From Acidobacteriaceae bacterium (GTDB lineage Bacteria; Acidobacteriota; Terriglobia; Terriglobales; Acidobacteriaceae), in NCBI GenBank assembly GCA_030037705.1, contig JASHQE010000113.1, positions 1 through 33,358 of the forward strand: 33,358 nt of DNA, in the 5' to 3' direction. The notes under the pieces are model-generated. The model was not told the DNA's origin, did not search any database, and saw nothing but the letters and a program-made list of their open reading frames with translations. Shown here piece after piece: positions 16,929 through 24,188 of the stretch. Position 1 is the first letter of the stretch, and every line of letters starts with the position of its first letter. The position numbers and the translations under genes were made by a program.

Positions 16929-17642
16929 TCAGCGCGGCTGCTCGTAGGGCTCTACGCGGAGGAAGTTGTTCAAGATGTCGCGCTCCTCGGGCGAAAACTG
17001 GCCCTGGAATCGCGCGGAATTAAGCACCGTCTCCCGCTGATCCGGCGGCACGGAGCGCAAATCCTGAAAAGCGCGATTCACCATCTGCCGTCGATCCGGT
17101 GGCAGCGCGGCATAGCTGCGGCTGGCGGTGTTGAGATTCATGCGTTCCTGGGGCGTGAGGCGCTCCAGCATCTCATTGCGGGCAATGCGGGCCTCCCGCT
17201 GCTGCTCGGGCATCTGATTAAGCCGGTGCAACTGCTGTATCTCGCGCTGCTGCTCGGCCGGAGCCTGCCGGTTAAAAGCGGGATTATTGCGCAGCAGCCG
17301 CTCCTGATCCTGGGGTGGAAGATCGCGATGCTGGTTCAGCCAGTCCTGTAGGTGCCCCTTGGGCGCATAGCCGGAATAAGAGTTGTTGCCCCGGCGGGCA
17401 GCACCGGGGTAGGCGGGACGCGCAGAGTCGCCGTTGAAATTGGCGTTTGGATTCTGTTTCGGCTGCTGCCGCTGCTGGTTTTGCTGCCGGGCAGGATGCT
17501 GCGCGGAAAAACGCGGAGCCGGGGCGGAGCGGGGTGCTGCCCTGTGCTGGCCGCGCGCTGAAGCCGCAGACAGGCACAGGAACAGGATCGCCGCGCCCCA
17601 GATCACCGGACGCATTCCTTCCGCGCTCGCTTTCCTGTTCAC
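16929..17642 (-). CDS. DUF3106 domain-containing exported protein
   Basis: A 237-residue protein with an N-terminal signal peptide (hydrophobic stretch about 12-28, cleavage near ASARG) and a low-complexity Gln/Asn/Pro/Ala linker (about 35-95). The helical C-terminal region resembles DUF3106: repeated patterns such as LPPQDQERLLRNNPAF, LTPQERMNLN, LPPDRRQMVNRAFQDLR and FSPEERDILNNFLR. These short LxPxxR-type helices recur about every 20-40 residues and resemble periplasmic heavy-metal-resistance/CpxP-type sensors, though function is unproven. It is the third gene of a sigma, anti-sigma, DUF3106 run on one strand, 66 bases after the anti-sigma gene, which suggests a periplasmic partner or output of that system. 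Confidence 0.75.
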   Translation of the reverse strand: MNRKASAEGMRPVIWGAAILFLCLSAASARGQHRAAPRSAPAPRFSAQHPARQQNQQRQQPKQNPNANFNGDSARPAYPGAARRGNNSYSGYAPKGHLQDWLNQHRDLPPQDQERLLRNNPAFNRQAPAEQQREIQQLHRLNQMPEQQREARIARNEMLERLTPQERMNLNTASRSYAALPPDRRQMVNRAFQDLRSVPPDQRETVLNSARFQGQFSPEERDILNNFLRVEPYEQPR

Positions 17643-17708
17643 GGTCTTTCCCCTGGCCAGTTGGCCGCAAAATCATCAATAGCAGTACCTTGATAGCCTG
17701 CTCGATTC

Positions 17709-18224
17709 CTAATCTCCGTTATCGCCCGTGGAAAGGGCTTCCATCTGATCCAGCAACTGGGCATTGTTATCCAAAGTCTGCAGATCATGGACTACATACG
17801 CCTGGCCGCTGGGCTGGGTCGGCTTGTTCCAGTCCGTAAGATCCAGATACGTTCCGCCGCCGATGAGCAGCACCACTGTGAGGGCCATCGCGGCGAGCGG
17901 ACGGACATGAATTCCGGGCCCATAGGCAAACCCAGCGCGCATCCGCGCAAACAAGCGGGCCAGCCAACCGGCAGGCGCGGCCGCGCGCTCCTCGCGCATT
18001 CGCGCCTCCATCCGGGTCAGAAAGTAGGGGTTTGGCTCTGGAGCCTGCCAGGCATCCAGCAACGCCATAGTTGCCTTCAGCTCTTCGAGCTGGCCCCGGC
18101 AGCCCTCGCACTCGACAACATGCACCTTAACCTTGGCAGGTACGGAACCTGGATCGAGGAGCAGATCAGCCAGCTTCGATTCCATTCCGTTGCAATTCGA
18201 CTTCATACGATTCATGATTGCCAC
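17709..18224 (-). CDS. Anti-sigma factor with zinc-finger (ZAS-type) motif and one membrane helix
   Basis: A 171-residue protein (from the GTG at 18224; an ATG at 18215 is an alternative). It has the HxxxCxxC zinc-binding pattern of ZAS anti-sigma factors, His35-Cys39-Cys42 in VHVVECEGCR, and one membrane helix at about 108-126 (LAAMALTVVLLIGGGTYL). The remaining 45 residues would be outside. Such proteins hold an ECF sigma factor at the membrane until a signal releases it. Its gene begins 46 bases after the sigma-factor gene, which makes that protein its expected partner. The signal is not evident from sequence. Confidence 0.82.
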   Translation of the reverse strand: MAIMNRMKSNCNGMESKLADLLLDPGSVPAKVKVHVVECEGCRGQLEELKATMALLDAWQAPEPNPYFLTRMEARMREERAAAPAGWLARLFARMRAGFAYGPGIHVRPLAAMALTVVLLIGGGTYLDLTDWNKPTQPSGQAYVVHDLQTLDNNAQLLDQMEALSTGDNGD

Positions 18225-18270
18225 CCCACTCTCCGCCGGTTAAACCCGGCTTCTTTCCACTTACACCCTC

Positions 18271-18939
18271 TTACACAAAATCCTTCAGCTTGTCTCGCAA
18301 TGTCTGGTAGGCGCGGAAGAGCAGCGATTTCGTCGCCGATTCGCTGAGCTTCAGCACTTCTCCGATCTGCCGGTAATCCATCCCCTGATACTTGTGCATC
18401 AACACCGCCATCCGCTGGCGCTCCGGCAATACCATCACGTGGCTGCGAATGGCGGCCATGCGTTCATCCCGCAACAGCCGCTGCTCTACCGTCGGCTCAT
18501 CGTCGGCCAGATCGGGTGTTGTACCGGTCTCCTCATCCGGAGCGTCCAGGTACACCGTCTGGGCCGCCCGCTCGTGCCGGGTGTCACGCGCGTGGTTTAC
18601 AGCCAGGTTGGTCGCAATCCGGTAAAGCCAAGTCGTAAACCGCGCCTCAGCCCGGTAGCTGTCCCTGGCTCTATAGACGCGCAGAAACACTTCCTGGGCC
18701 AACTCCTCGGCAACCGACTGGTTGTGAACCATCCGGTAGAGGAAGTGAATCATCGGCCGGTGATACTTTCCCACCAGGAAGTTGAAGCTGGCCTCGTCGC
18801 CCGCCGCGACGCGCAGCATCACCGCCGCGTCGCTTGCCGGATCCACATCGCTCCGCACGCCCAGACCGGCTTCAGCCGGGTTTGTCCGCAGAGCTGAACC
18901 CGCTCCCAGGGCCGGATTGTCCAGGACCATGGTCGCCAT
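18271..18939 (-). CDS. ECF-family RNA polymerase sigma factor (RpoE-like)
   Basis: A 222-residue protein from the ATG at 18939. Region 2 is visible as SFNFLVGKYHRPMIHFLYRMVHNQSVAEELAQEVFLRVYRA, with TWLYRIATNLAVNHARD; region 4 is LPERQRMAVLMHKYQGMDYRQIGEVLKLSESATKSLLFRAYQTLRDKL, containing the helix-turn-helix. The frame stays open upstream to a GTG at 19278 (ATG also at 19125). Those extra 113 residues are Ser/Gly/Pro-rich and unlike sigma factors, and 222 residues fits the family. AGAGGA stands just before this ATG and about 10 bases before a second ATG at 18930, so 18930 is equally possible. It leads the operon with the anti-sigma and DUF3106 genes. Confidence 0.88.
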   Translation of the reverse strand: MATMVLDNPALGAGSALRTNPAEAGLGVRSDVDPASDAAVMLRVAAGDEASFNFLVGKYHRPMIHFLYRMVHNQSVAEELAQEVFLRVYRARDSYRAEARFTTWLYRIATNLAVNHARDTRHERAAQTVYLDAPDEETGTTPDLADDEPTVEQRLLRDERMAAIRSHVMVLPERQRMAVLMHKYQGMDYRQIGEVLKLSESATKSLLFRAYQTLRDKLKDFV

Positions 18940-19365
18940 ATCCTCTGGAACCCGATCTCCGGGCAAAGGTTGCGCCTCCTGAGACGTTTCCGATCCGGAA
19001 CTTTCTTCCCCGGGGCTCCCATTGACGGGACGATTCGAGCCCGATCCAGGCCGCGCCGATCGAGCCGAAGCAGAGGGAAAACCGGAATACCCGAAGCCGG
19101 TCTCGTTGCCCCCGCTGGCAGACATCGCCAGCCGTGCAACTTCGAGTCCTCTCAACCCGCAGTCGGATGGAAACAGACGGCACAGAGCCCGCGTCCACGC
19201 CGCGACAGTCGTGCCAGACTTTCGATTTGATTGGAAACTCCGAAACATTCGGGTCATTCGCGCGGCTGTGTCGTCCACTTCGATCGAAGTTTGGCCCTCA
19301 AGCCCCGCTGGTGTTACTCTACCCTACGGATAGCCCGTCAGCGCGGTCTTTTCTTCCTCTTTTTC

Positions 19366-19442
19366 GGGCGGTTAGCTCAGTTGGTTAGAGCGCTTCCTTC
19401 ACACGGAAGAGGTCCGGGGTTCGAGTCCCTGACCGCCCACCA
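19366..19442 (+). tRNA. tRNA-Val (anticodon CAC), CCA encoded
   Basis: The cloverleaf can be drawn by eye. Acceptor GGGCGGT pairs with ACCGCCC, the D arm is GCTC...GAGC, the anticodon stem CTTCC/GGAAG encloses the loop TTCACAC with anticodon CAC, and the T arm is CGGGG-TTCGAGT-CCCTG. The discriminator A is followed by genomic CCA (19440-19442). The anticodon reads valine codon GUG. It lies upstream of and divergent from the sigma-factor gene. I found no second copy of its 3' end that would mark an integrated element. Confidence 0.96.
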
Positions 19443-19787
19443 AAAGCCCCCTTCCCTCAGCCATTTATCCAGAGCCTTCGGTCTTTTCATCGCTGAAGGA
19501 TTTACGTTCTGGTGGCCTCGTGCAGAGGTAAAAAATGTGCATACTCAAGTCTCTTGGTTTGCTTGGTCTCATGTGCCTCTTCGGAGGCGTCAGTGTGAAT
19601 GCGCGAACAGGCGGATCACGATGGAGGTCATGAACACCGCCCCGGATACTCCGTGCATGGCCACAGATAGCGTTAGTCATTGAGCACAGAAAGGTTCGCT
19701 CACAACCAAGAGCGGACTTTTCTGCATCTGCGCAGCGCTGGGTGCCACAGTATAGATGGATAAAACTCCGCTGCGGAAAAGCCCTGT
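19443..19787. other. Intergenic stretch after tRNA-Val
   Basis: About 345 bases without a supported gene. It holds a small GCCTC/GAGGC hairpin near 19575 and a strong hairpin at 19687-19724 (listed separately). The frame open across the tRNA is not credible as a protein. Confidence 0.55.
19687..19724. terminator. Strong hairpin, possible terminator of the small minus-strand operon
   Basis: CAGAAAGGTTCGCTC (19687-19701) pairs with GAGCGGACTTTTCTG (19710-19724) over 15 positions, 13 Watson-Crick and 2 G-T wobbles, around an 8-base loop. A-rich and T-rich ends of the arms resemble a bidirectional intrinsic terminator. It lies about 65 bases after the stop codon of the minus-strand gene ending at 19788. 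A free T-tract is lacking. Confidence 0.4.
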
Positions 19788-19994
19788 TCAGGCGTCCGCG
19801 AGCTTGTGCATGGCGACTGTCGCTGATTTGCGTTCGAGCTTGGCGGCAAGAGTCCTGAGTTGCAGTTCGAGAGAGATTGAGCTGACCTTTGCGCCGTCAA
19901 TCTCGACTTCAGTTAGATCATTGTCGTAAGCGGCAGCCGCAAAATCAGAGGCTTTCTTCAACAGAGCTATGGTTTTCTCGGTGAGGTCCGTCAT
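19788..19994 (-). CDS. Small hypothetical protein
   Basis: A 68-residue protein that I do not recognise, beginning MTDLTEKTIALLKKASDFAAAAYDND. It looks soluble, mostly alpha-helical and charged, with an EVEIDGAKVSS strand-turn in the middle. GGGAGGG stands about 5 bases before the ATG at 19994, a strong ribosome-binding site, so this start is preferred although the frame is open to 20108. It follows another small gene by 14 bases on the same strand, so the two are probably co-transcribed. Confidence 0.6.
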   Translation of the reverse strand: MTDLTEKTIALLKKASDFAAAAYDNDLTEVEIDGAKVSSISLELQLRTLAAKLERKSATVAMHKLADA

Positions 19995-20008
19995 CAGATC
20001 CCTCCCAG

Positions 20009-20209
20009 CTACGCGGCAAATCTGGAGGAAGGAAAAGGCTCCAATACGAAGCGCCCAGGGCCCTTGCGGAGTTTTTCTACCATCTCCTTTTGCATTGCGA
20101 GGAGGCAATCCTGCGCTTCGAGTACCTGCTTGCGAACTGCAGTATTTGTTTCTACTCCGATGGACCTTTCGATTTCAATCAGTTTTTCGAGCAGGATATT
20201 GATAGTCAT
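20009..20209 (-). CDS. Small hypothetical helical protein
   Basis: A 66-residue protein, not recognised, beginning MTINILLEKLIEIERSIGVETN. The heptad-like spacing of Leu and Ile residues and a central EAQDCLLAMQKEMVEKLRK suggest a helical bundle or coiled coil; the tail is FVLEPFPSSRFAA. A purine-rich AGGTGGGGG precedes the ATG at 20209; a GTG at 20221 is also in frame. It is the first gene of a two-gene unit, and a CRP-like palindrome lies 53 bases upstream. Confidence 0.55.
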   Translation of the reverse strand: MTINILLEKLIEIERSIGVETNTAVRKQVLEAQDCLLAMQKEMVEKLRKGPGRFVLEPFPSSRFAA

Positions 20210-20261
20210 AATTGCCCCCACCTTTAGTGTTAACAGTGTGCCTCGAAGGCTTTTGATTGAC

Positions 20262-20277
20262 TGTGACGAAAATCACA
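20262..20277. promoter_or_regulatory. CRP/FNR-type consensus site
   Basis: TGTGA-CGAAAA-TCACA matches the CRP half-sites (TGTGA, 6-base gap, TCACA) exactly. It lies in the divergent spacer between the small-gene pair (53 bases upstream of the start at 20209) and the DinB-like gene starting at 20372. Binding is inferred from the motif only. Confidence 0.5.
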
Positions 20278-20371
20278 CGGCTATTTCTTGCTCGACCCAG
20301 GCAGTCCGGTCCTTGCGGATTGGTGGTTGGTCGCACTGTTCCGGACTGGATGGACGTCTTACACTGACTCT

Positions 20372-20920
20372 ATGACGCTCAAGTTCACCACCTCTTACGT
20401 TGAAGATTCGCTGGCGATCTTCCGCCAATACAAGGCTCGTGCGGATCGGGCCATGCAGCAGGTTGCGGACGAGCAGCTTTTCCTCACGCTTGATGAGGAA
20501 TCCAACTCGATCGCGATTATCGTGAAACACATGGCCGGCAACATGCGCTCGCGCTGGACCGATTTTCTGACCACCGACGGCGAGAAGCCCAGCCGCAACC
20601 GGGACAGCGAGTTCGTGGACCCGCCGGCTACGCGCGCCGCGCTGTTGGAGCTATGGGAAAGCGGATGGGCGATTCTCTTCGGAGCGCTCGAGCCGTTGAC
20701 GGATGCCGACCTGGGCCGCACGGTGACGATCCGCGGCGAGGCGCACTCAGTCATGCAGGCCATCAACCGGCAGCTTGCGCACTATGCCGAGCACATGGGA
20801 CAGATTGTTTTGCTGGCCAAGCATTACGCCTGCGATCACTGGCAGACGCTCAGCGTGCCGAGGAACCGGTCGGCGGAGTTTAACCGCCGGGTTGCGGCGG
20901 GCGAGGCGAGCCAGCGATAG
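20372..20920 (+). CDS. DUF1572 / DinB-like protein
   Basis: A 182-residue protein of the DUF1572 family, part of the DinB four-helix-bundle superfamily. It starts MTLKFTTSYVEDSLAIFRQYKARADRAM and carries His53 in IVKHMAGNM and two histidines in INRQLAHYAEHMGQIVLLAKHY, the positions expected for the metal site. Related DinB-fold enzymes include thiol-dependent S-transferases, but the reaction of this one is not known. The frame extends upstream to 20288 but those residues are not family-like. The ribosome-binding site is weak. A second DinB-fold protein is encoded at 21733. Confidence 0.82.
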   Translation: MTLKFTTSYVEDSLAIFRQYKARADRAMQQVADEQLFLTLDEESNSIAIIVKHMAGNMRSRWTDFLTTDGEKPSRNRDSEFVDPPATRAALLELWESGWAILFGALEPLTDADLGRTVTIRGEAHSVMQAINRQLAHYAEHMGQIVLLAKHYACDHWQTLSVPRNRSAEFNRRVAAGEASQR

Positions 20921-21050
20921 AGCACTCCGCTCCAGAGTCAGGGCAGGATGCCCAGCGCTCACCGAATCGCGGCTAAGCTACAATCGTAGATGGGCCAAGG
21001 CCGACATTTCTGCGTAACTTCCGCACGCATATCCAAGGAGCAATACGTCT

Positions 21051-21611
21051 ATGGCGATTCCCGCCACTCAACTGCGTCCCGGCATGATCATCAAGCATAA
21101 CGACACGCTGCACCTGGTATTCAAGGTCGAACACCGCACGCCGGGCAACCTGCGCGCCTTTATCCAGGCCAAGCTGCGCAACCTGAAATCGGGCGCAATG
21201 TTCGAGCACCGTTTCCGCTCCGCGGATGCGATCGAAAAAGTAGTGGTGGATGAAGTGCCGATGGAGTTCCTCTACTCCGATGGCGACGATTATTACTTCA
21301 TGAATCCTGAAAACTACGAGCAGACGGTGCTCAAAAGCTCCACGCTGGGCGACGCAGTGGAATACCTTACGCCCAACCTGCAGATCAGAGTCAGCTACCA
21401 CGATGGGCAGGCGGTCGGTATCGAGCTGCCCTCGTTCGTTGAGCTCGAGGTGGTGGAGACAGAGCCGGGGCTCAAGTCGGCGACGGCTTCGAGCGTGACC
21501 AAGCCGGCAAAGACCGAAACCGGCCTGGTGGTCCAGGTGCCGCCTTTCATCAACGAGGGCGAAAAGATCCGCGTAGACACCAGCGAAGGGGCGTACATGA
21601 GCCGGGCTTAA
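21051..21611 (+). CDS. efp: Translation elongation factor P
   Basis: A 186-residue EF-P with three OB-like beta-barrel domains: an N-terminal KOW-like domain, a middle domain with LKSGAMFEHRFRSAD and YYFMNPENYEQ, and a C-terminal domain with ELEVVETEPGLKSATAS and VQVPPFINEGEKIRVDT. It binds between the P and E sites and relieves stalling at polyproline. The domain I loop, which is PGKG with a modified Lys34 in E. coli, reads TPGNLRAF here, with Asn33, Leu34 and Arg35. The usual lysine is absent and the nearest basic residue is Arg35. Length is standard. No epmA/epmB or earP gene is adjacent. Confidence 0.96.
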   Translation: MAIPATQLRPGMIIKHNDTLHLVFKVEHRTPGNLRAFIQAKLRNLKSGAMFEHRFRSADAIEKVVVDEVPMEFLYSDGDDYYFMNPENYEQTVLKSSTLGDAVEYLTPNLQIRVSYHDGQAVGIELPSFVELEVVETEPGLKSATASSVTKPAKTETGLVVQVPPFINEGEKIRVDTSEGAYMSRA

Positions 21612-21635
21612 GCTTGCCAATCCTGCTGCGCCAAA

Positions 21636-21655
21636 ATGGCGCCTTCGGGCGCCAT
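21636..21655 (+). terminator. UUCG-tetraloop hairpin after efp
   Basis: ATGGCGCC and GGCGCCAT form a perfect 8-bp stem closed by TTCG, 24 bases after the efp stop codon. It is a very stable structure, but only CTTGATT follows on the plus strand, so it may be a terminator or an mRNA-end stabiliser. Confidence 0.5.
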
Positions 21656-21732
21656 CTTGATTGCGCAGCTTGGGTTGACCGGCCACCTGACGATCCGGTA
21701 TCAGTGATGTATGGCACGGAGGAGGATCGCTC

Positions 21733-22221
21733 ATGCCCGTTCCCACAGTGATCGCTGCAGCAGCAGAGAATTATCGATTCAATTCGAAATCTCTCGAAAA
21801 CTTGGTAAAGGATTTCTCGCCCGAGGAATGGCTGCGCCGCCCCTCTGTCCATATGAACCACGCCGCCTGGATCGTGGGCCACATGGCCTGGACCCGGGGC
21901 CGGCTGCTCCATTTCATCGGCAGCGAATGGCTGCAGCCCGCGCTCGATCTGTACGCACGCGGCGTCAAGCTGCAGGAAGATTCCGCTTACCCCTCGCCCG
22001 CGTCGCTGCTCGATACCTGGCGCGAGTCGGCGAACGTGCTTACCGCGGCTCTGGACAATGTCACCGAGGAAGTGCTCGCCAGGCCCGTCACGCAGGGTCC
22101 GCCGAGCGCAGATGGCAAGATCAGCGGCATCGTGAATTTCCTGGCGATTCACGAGACCTATCACGGAGGCCAGATCTCGTATCTGCGCTGCTGGCTGGGT
22201 CACAAGGGCCTGATGGGTTAA
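21733..22221 (+). CDS. DinB superfamily protein
   Basis: A 162-residue DinB-fold protein. The metal-binding histidine triad is visible as His50 in IVGHMAW and His140/His144 in AIHETYHGGQ, the typical HxxxH end of the family. GGAGGAGGA shortly before the ATG gives a strong ribosome-binding site. Members act as metal-dependent thiol S-transferases or are uncharacterised, so the substrate cannot be read from the sequence. It converges on the minus-strand serA gene with about 30 bases between stop codons. Confidence 0.87.
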   Translation: MPVPTVIAAAAENYRFNSKSLENLVKDFSPEEWLRRPSVHMNHAAWIVGHMAWTRGRLLHFIGSEWLQPALDLYARGVKLQEDSAYPSPASLLDTWRESANVLTAALDNVTEEVLARPVTQGPPSADGKISGIVNFLAIHETYHGGQISYLRCWLGHKGLMG

Positions 22222-22251
22222 TGGACAGGTTATCTGCCCCTTATCACCGGC

Positions 22252-24081
22252 TCAGTTGGCGCCATCCGGCAGCGTAACCGGCTTGGCTTCGAGCAGGGCC
22301 TCGATGGGCTTGAGTGCTTCGAGCACCGTGGCCGAAACTGGCTCGTCCACCTGCACAACGGCCAGCGCCTTCACCGGCTTCTCGCCCGTGCGCTCGCGGC
22401 CCAGCGCGAAATTGGCGATGTTGACGCCCTGCTGGCCGAGGATAGTGCCGATCTTGCCGATCACGCCCGGCACGTCATAGTTGCGGCAGACAAGGAGATT
22501 GCCTTCGAGCGGCGTCTCGATATCGATGCCGTCAAATTCGATGAGCCGCGGCTGCTCGCCGTGGATCACCGTGCCGCTCGCGCGGCTAGAGCCGGCCGAG
22601 CCGTGCAGCGCAACGGTGAGCACGCTAGCCGAGCCGCCGCGATGGCTCTCCTGCTTTTCCTCATGCACGCGGATGCCCCGCTCCTGCGCGACAGCCGCCG
22701 CGTTGATTCGGTTTACATTCTCCGAGCCCTGCAGCAGGCCGGCGATGGCCGCGTTGCGGATCAGCTCCGTCTTCACTTCGGTAAGCGTGCCGCCATAGAC
22801 AAGATGGATCGCCTCAAGCCCGCCCTTGCCCGCCTGCGCGAGAAAGGCTCCGAGGCGTCCGGCTAGATCGATGTACGGCGCGAGCTGCACGTACTCTTCG
22901 TGCGTGAGCGAGGGCAGATTGACGGCGTTCTGCACGACGCCGAGTTTCAGGTACTCGCGCACCTGCATGGCGATCTGCACGCCCACGGCCTCCTGCGCCT
23001 CGCCAGTCGAGCCGGCGATGTGCGGCGTGAGGATCACGTTGTCTAAGCCGAAGTAGGGCGATTCTTTGGGTGGTTCTTGCATAAACACGTCGAGCGCTGC
23101 GCCGGCCACGTGGCCGCTCTTGAGCGCGGCAATAAGCGCTGCATCGTCGACCAGCTCGCCCCGCGCGCAGTTGATGATGCGCACGCCCTTCTTCATCGTC
23201 GCCAGTGTCTTTGCGTTGATGATGCCCGCGGTCTGCGGCGTCAGGCCCACGTGCAGCGTGAGATAGTCGGCTTTGACAAAAAGTTCGTCCAGGGAAACCA
23301 GAGAAATTCCGTTCTCGCGGGCCACAGCCGCGGAGACAAACGGATCGCTGCCGACGATCTCCACGCCGAATCCGCGCGCGCGCCGGGCCACTTCAAGGCC
23401 GACGCGGCCCAGGCCAAGAATGCCCAGCGTCTTGCCGCGCAGCTCCGTGCCTTGCAGATTTTTCTTCTCCCATTTGCCGGCGTGCATGGTCGAGTTGGCT
23501 GCGGGCAGCTTGCGCGCCAAAGCGATCATCAAGCCCAGTGTGAGCTCGGCGACCGCGACGGCGTTTGCGCCGGGTGTGTTCATCACCACGATGCCGCGGC
23601 GCGTGGCCGATTCGGCATCGATGTTGTCGACGCCCACGCCGGCGCGGCCAATGACGCGCAGCTTGGGCGCATGCTCCAGCAGCGCATCGTCCACCTGCAC
23701 GGCCGAGCGCACCACGAGCGCATCCGCTTCAGCGAGCGCGGCAGGCAAACCGTCGGTCAACTGATCGTGCGTCTTCACATCCCATCCCGGCTCGGCCGCA
23801 AACACCGCCAGCGTTGCCGGAGACACCTTCTCCGCCAGTACGATCTTCATCGCCTTCCCCTTCTCTTTTTGCCCGCCTTCATACTCGTCGAAGCGGATGC
23901 CTTCCTGCTCGCAGAGCAGGTCGAACATGCGCACCACCGCAGCATGAGGCTTGCCCTCGTCCTTCTCGTACTTAGTGAGCGAGTTGGGATGCACGCCCAG
24001 CCGCTCGGCCATCTCGTATTGGTAGAGTCCGAGCTGCTTGCGCGCGACCAGCAGCCTTTCTCCGAATGTCAGTTCCGCCAT
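22252..24081 (-). CDS. serA: D-3-phosphoglycerate dehydrogenase with N-terminal XRE-type HTH domain
   Basis: A 609-residue continuous frame. Residues 1-75 are an XRE/Cro-type helix-turn-helix (RKQLGLYQYEMAERLGVHPNSLTKYEKDEG). From Met78 (MKIVLAEKVSP) it is a full 532-residue SerA: substrate domain, NAD motif GLGRVG (223-228), catalytic Arg308 (NCARGE), Glu336 (MQEPP) and His354 (TPHIAGS), an intervening domain and a C-terminal ACT domain (about 535-609, PGVIGKIGTILGQQGVNIANF). It oxidises 3-phosphoglycerate in the first step of serine synthesis, and the ACT domain usually senses serine. AGAAGGGGAAGGCG directly before the Met78 ATG (23850) could drive a second, enzyme-only product. The 24081 ATG has only a weak GAGA upstream and abuts heptad repeats. 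Confidence 0.92.
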   Translation of the reverse strand: MAELTFGERLLVARKQLGLYQYEMAERLGVHPNSLTKYEKDEGKPHAAVVRMFDLLCEQEGIRFDEYEGGQKEKGKAMKIVLAEKVSPATLAVFAAEPGWDVKTHDQLTDGLPAALAEADALVVRSAVQVDDALLEHAPKLRVIGRAGVGVDNIDAESATRRGIVVMNTPGANAVAVAELTLGLMIALARKLPAANSTMHAGKWEKKNLQGTELRGKTLGILGLGRVGLEVARRARGFGVEIVGSDPFVSAAVARENGISLVSLDELFVKADYLTLHVGLTPQTAGIINAKTLATMKKGVRIINCARGELVDDAALIAALKSGHVAGAALDVFMQEPPKESPYFGLDNVILTPHIAGSTGEAQEAVGVQIAMQVREYLKLGVVQNAVNLPSLTHEEYVQLAPYIDLAGRLGAFLAQAGKGGLEAIHLVYGGTLTEVKTELIRNAAIAGLLQGSENVNRINAAAVAQERGIRVHEEKQESHRGGSASVLTVALHGSAGSSRASGTVIHGEQPRLIEFDGIDIETPLEGNLLVCRNYDVPGVIGKIGTILGQQGVNIANFALGRERTGEKPVKALAVVQVDEPVSATVLEALKPIEALLEAKPVTLPDGAN

Positions 24082-24085
24082 AAAT

Positions 24086-24188
24086 CAGTTCTCAGTTCGT
24101 AGTTCTGAGTGGACAGTGATTAGTGATCAGTGGAAAACTCGACGCAGCACAAATCTGCTGCCCACTGTCCACTGAACACTGTTCACTG
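24086..24188. repeat. Heptad repeats in inverted blocks between the aminotransferase gene and serA
   Basis: Seven consecutive 7-base units related to YAGTKNN run from 24086 to 24134 (cagttct, cagttcg, tagttct, gagtgga, cagtgat, tagtgat, cagtgga). Four units of the form NNCACTG run in the opposite sense at 24161-24188. AGTGGACAGTG (24108-24118) and CACTGTCCACT (24163-24173) are exact reverse complements, so the transcript can form a long hairpin. The second block contains the stop codon of the aminotransferase gene; the first ends 5 bases from the serA start. Confidence 0.8.

Noticed and set aside
18940..19278. Long N-terminal extension of the ECF sigma factor
   Set aside because: The residues are Ser/Gly/Pro-rich and unlike sigma factors; starting at 18939 gives the usual family length and has a purine-rich AGAGGA nearby. 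An earlier start at 19125 cannot be fully excluded.
19366..19442. tRNA-Val as an integration site for a mobile island
   Set aside because: No second copy of the tRNA 3' end and no integrase gene are present in the window.
19231..19683. 150-codon frame running through tRNA-Val
   Set aside because: It overlaps the whole tRNA gene; composition and start are not credible.
23077..24102. 341-codon open frame on the plus strand opposite serA
   Set aside because: It is a shadow of serA with no recognisable domain.
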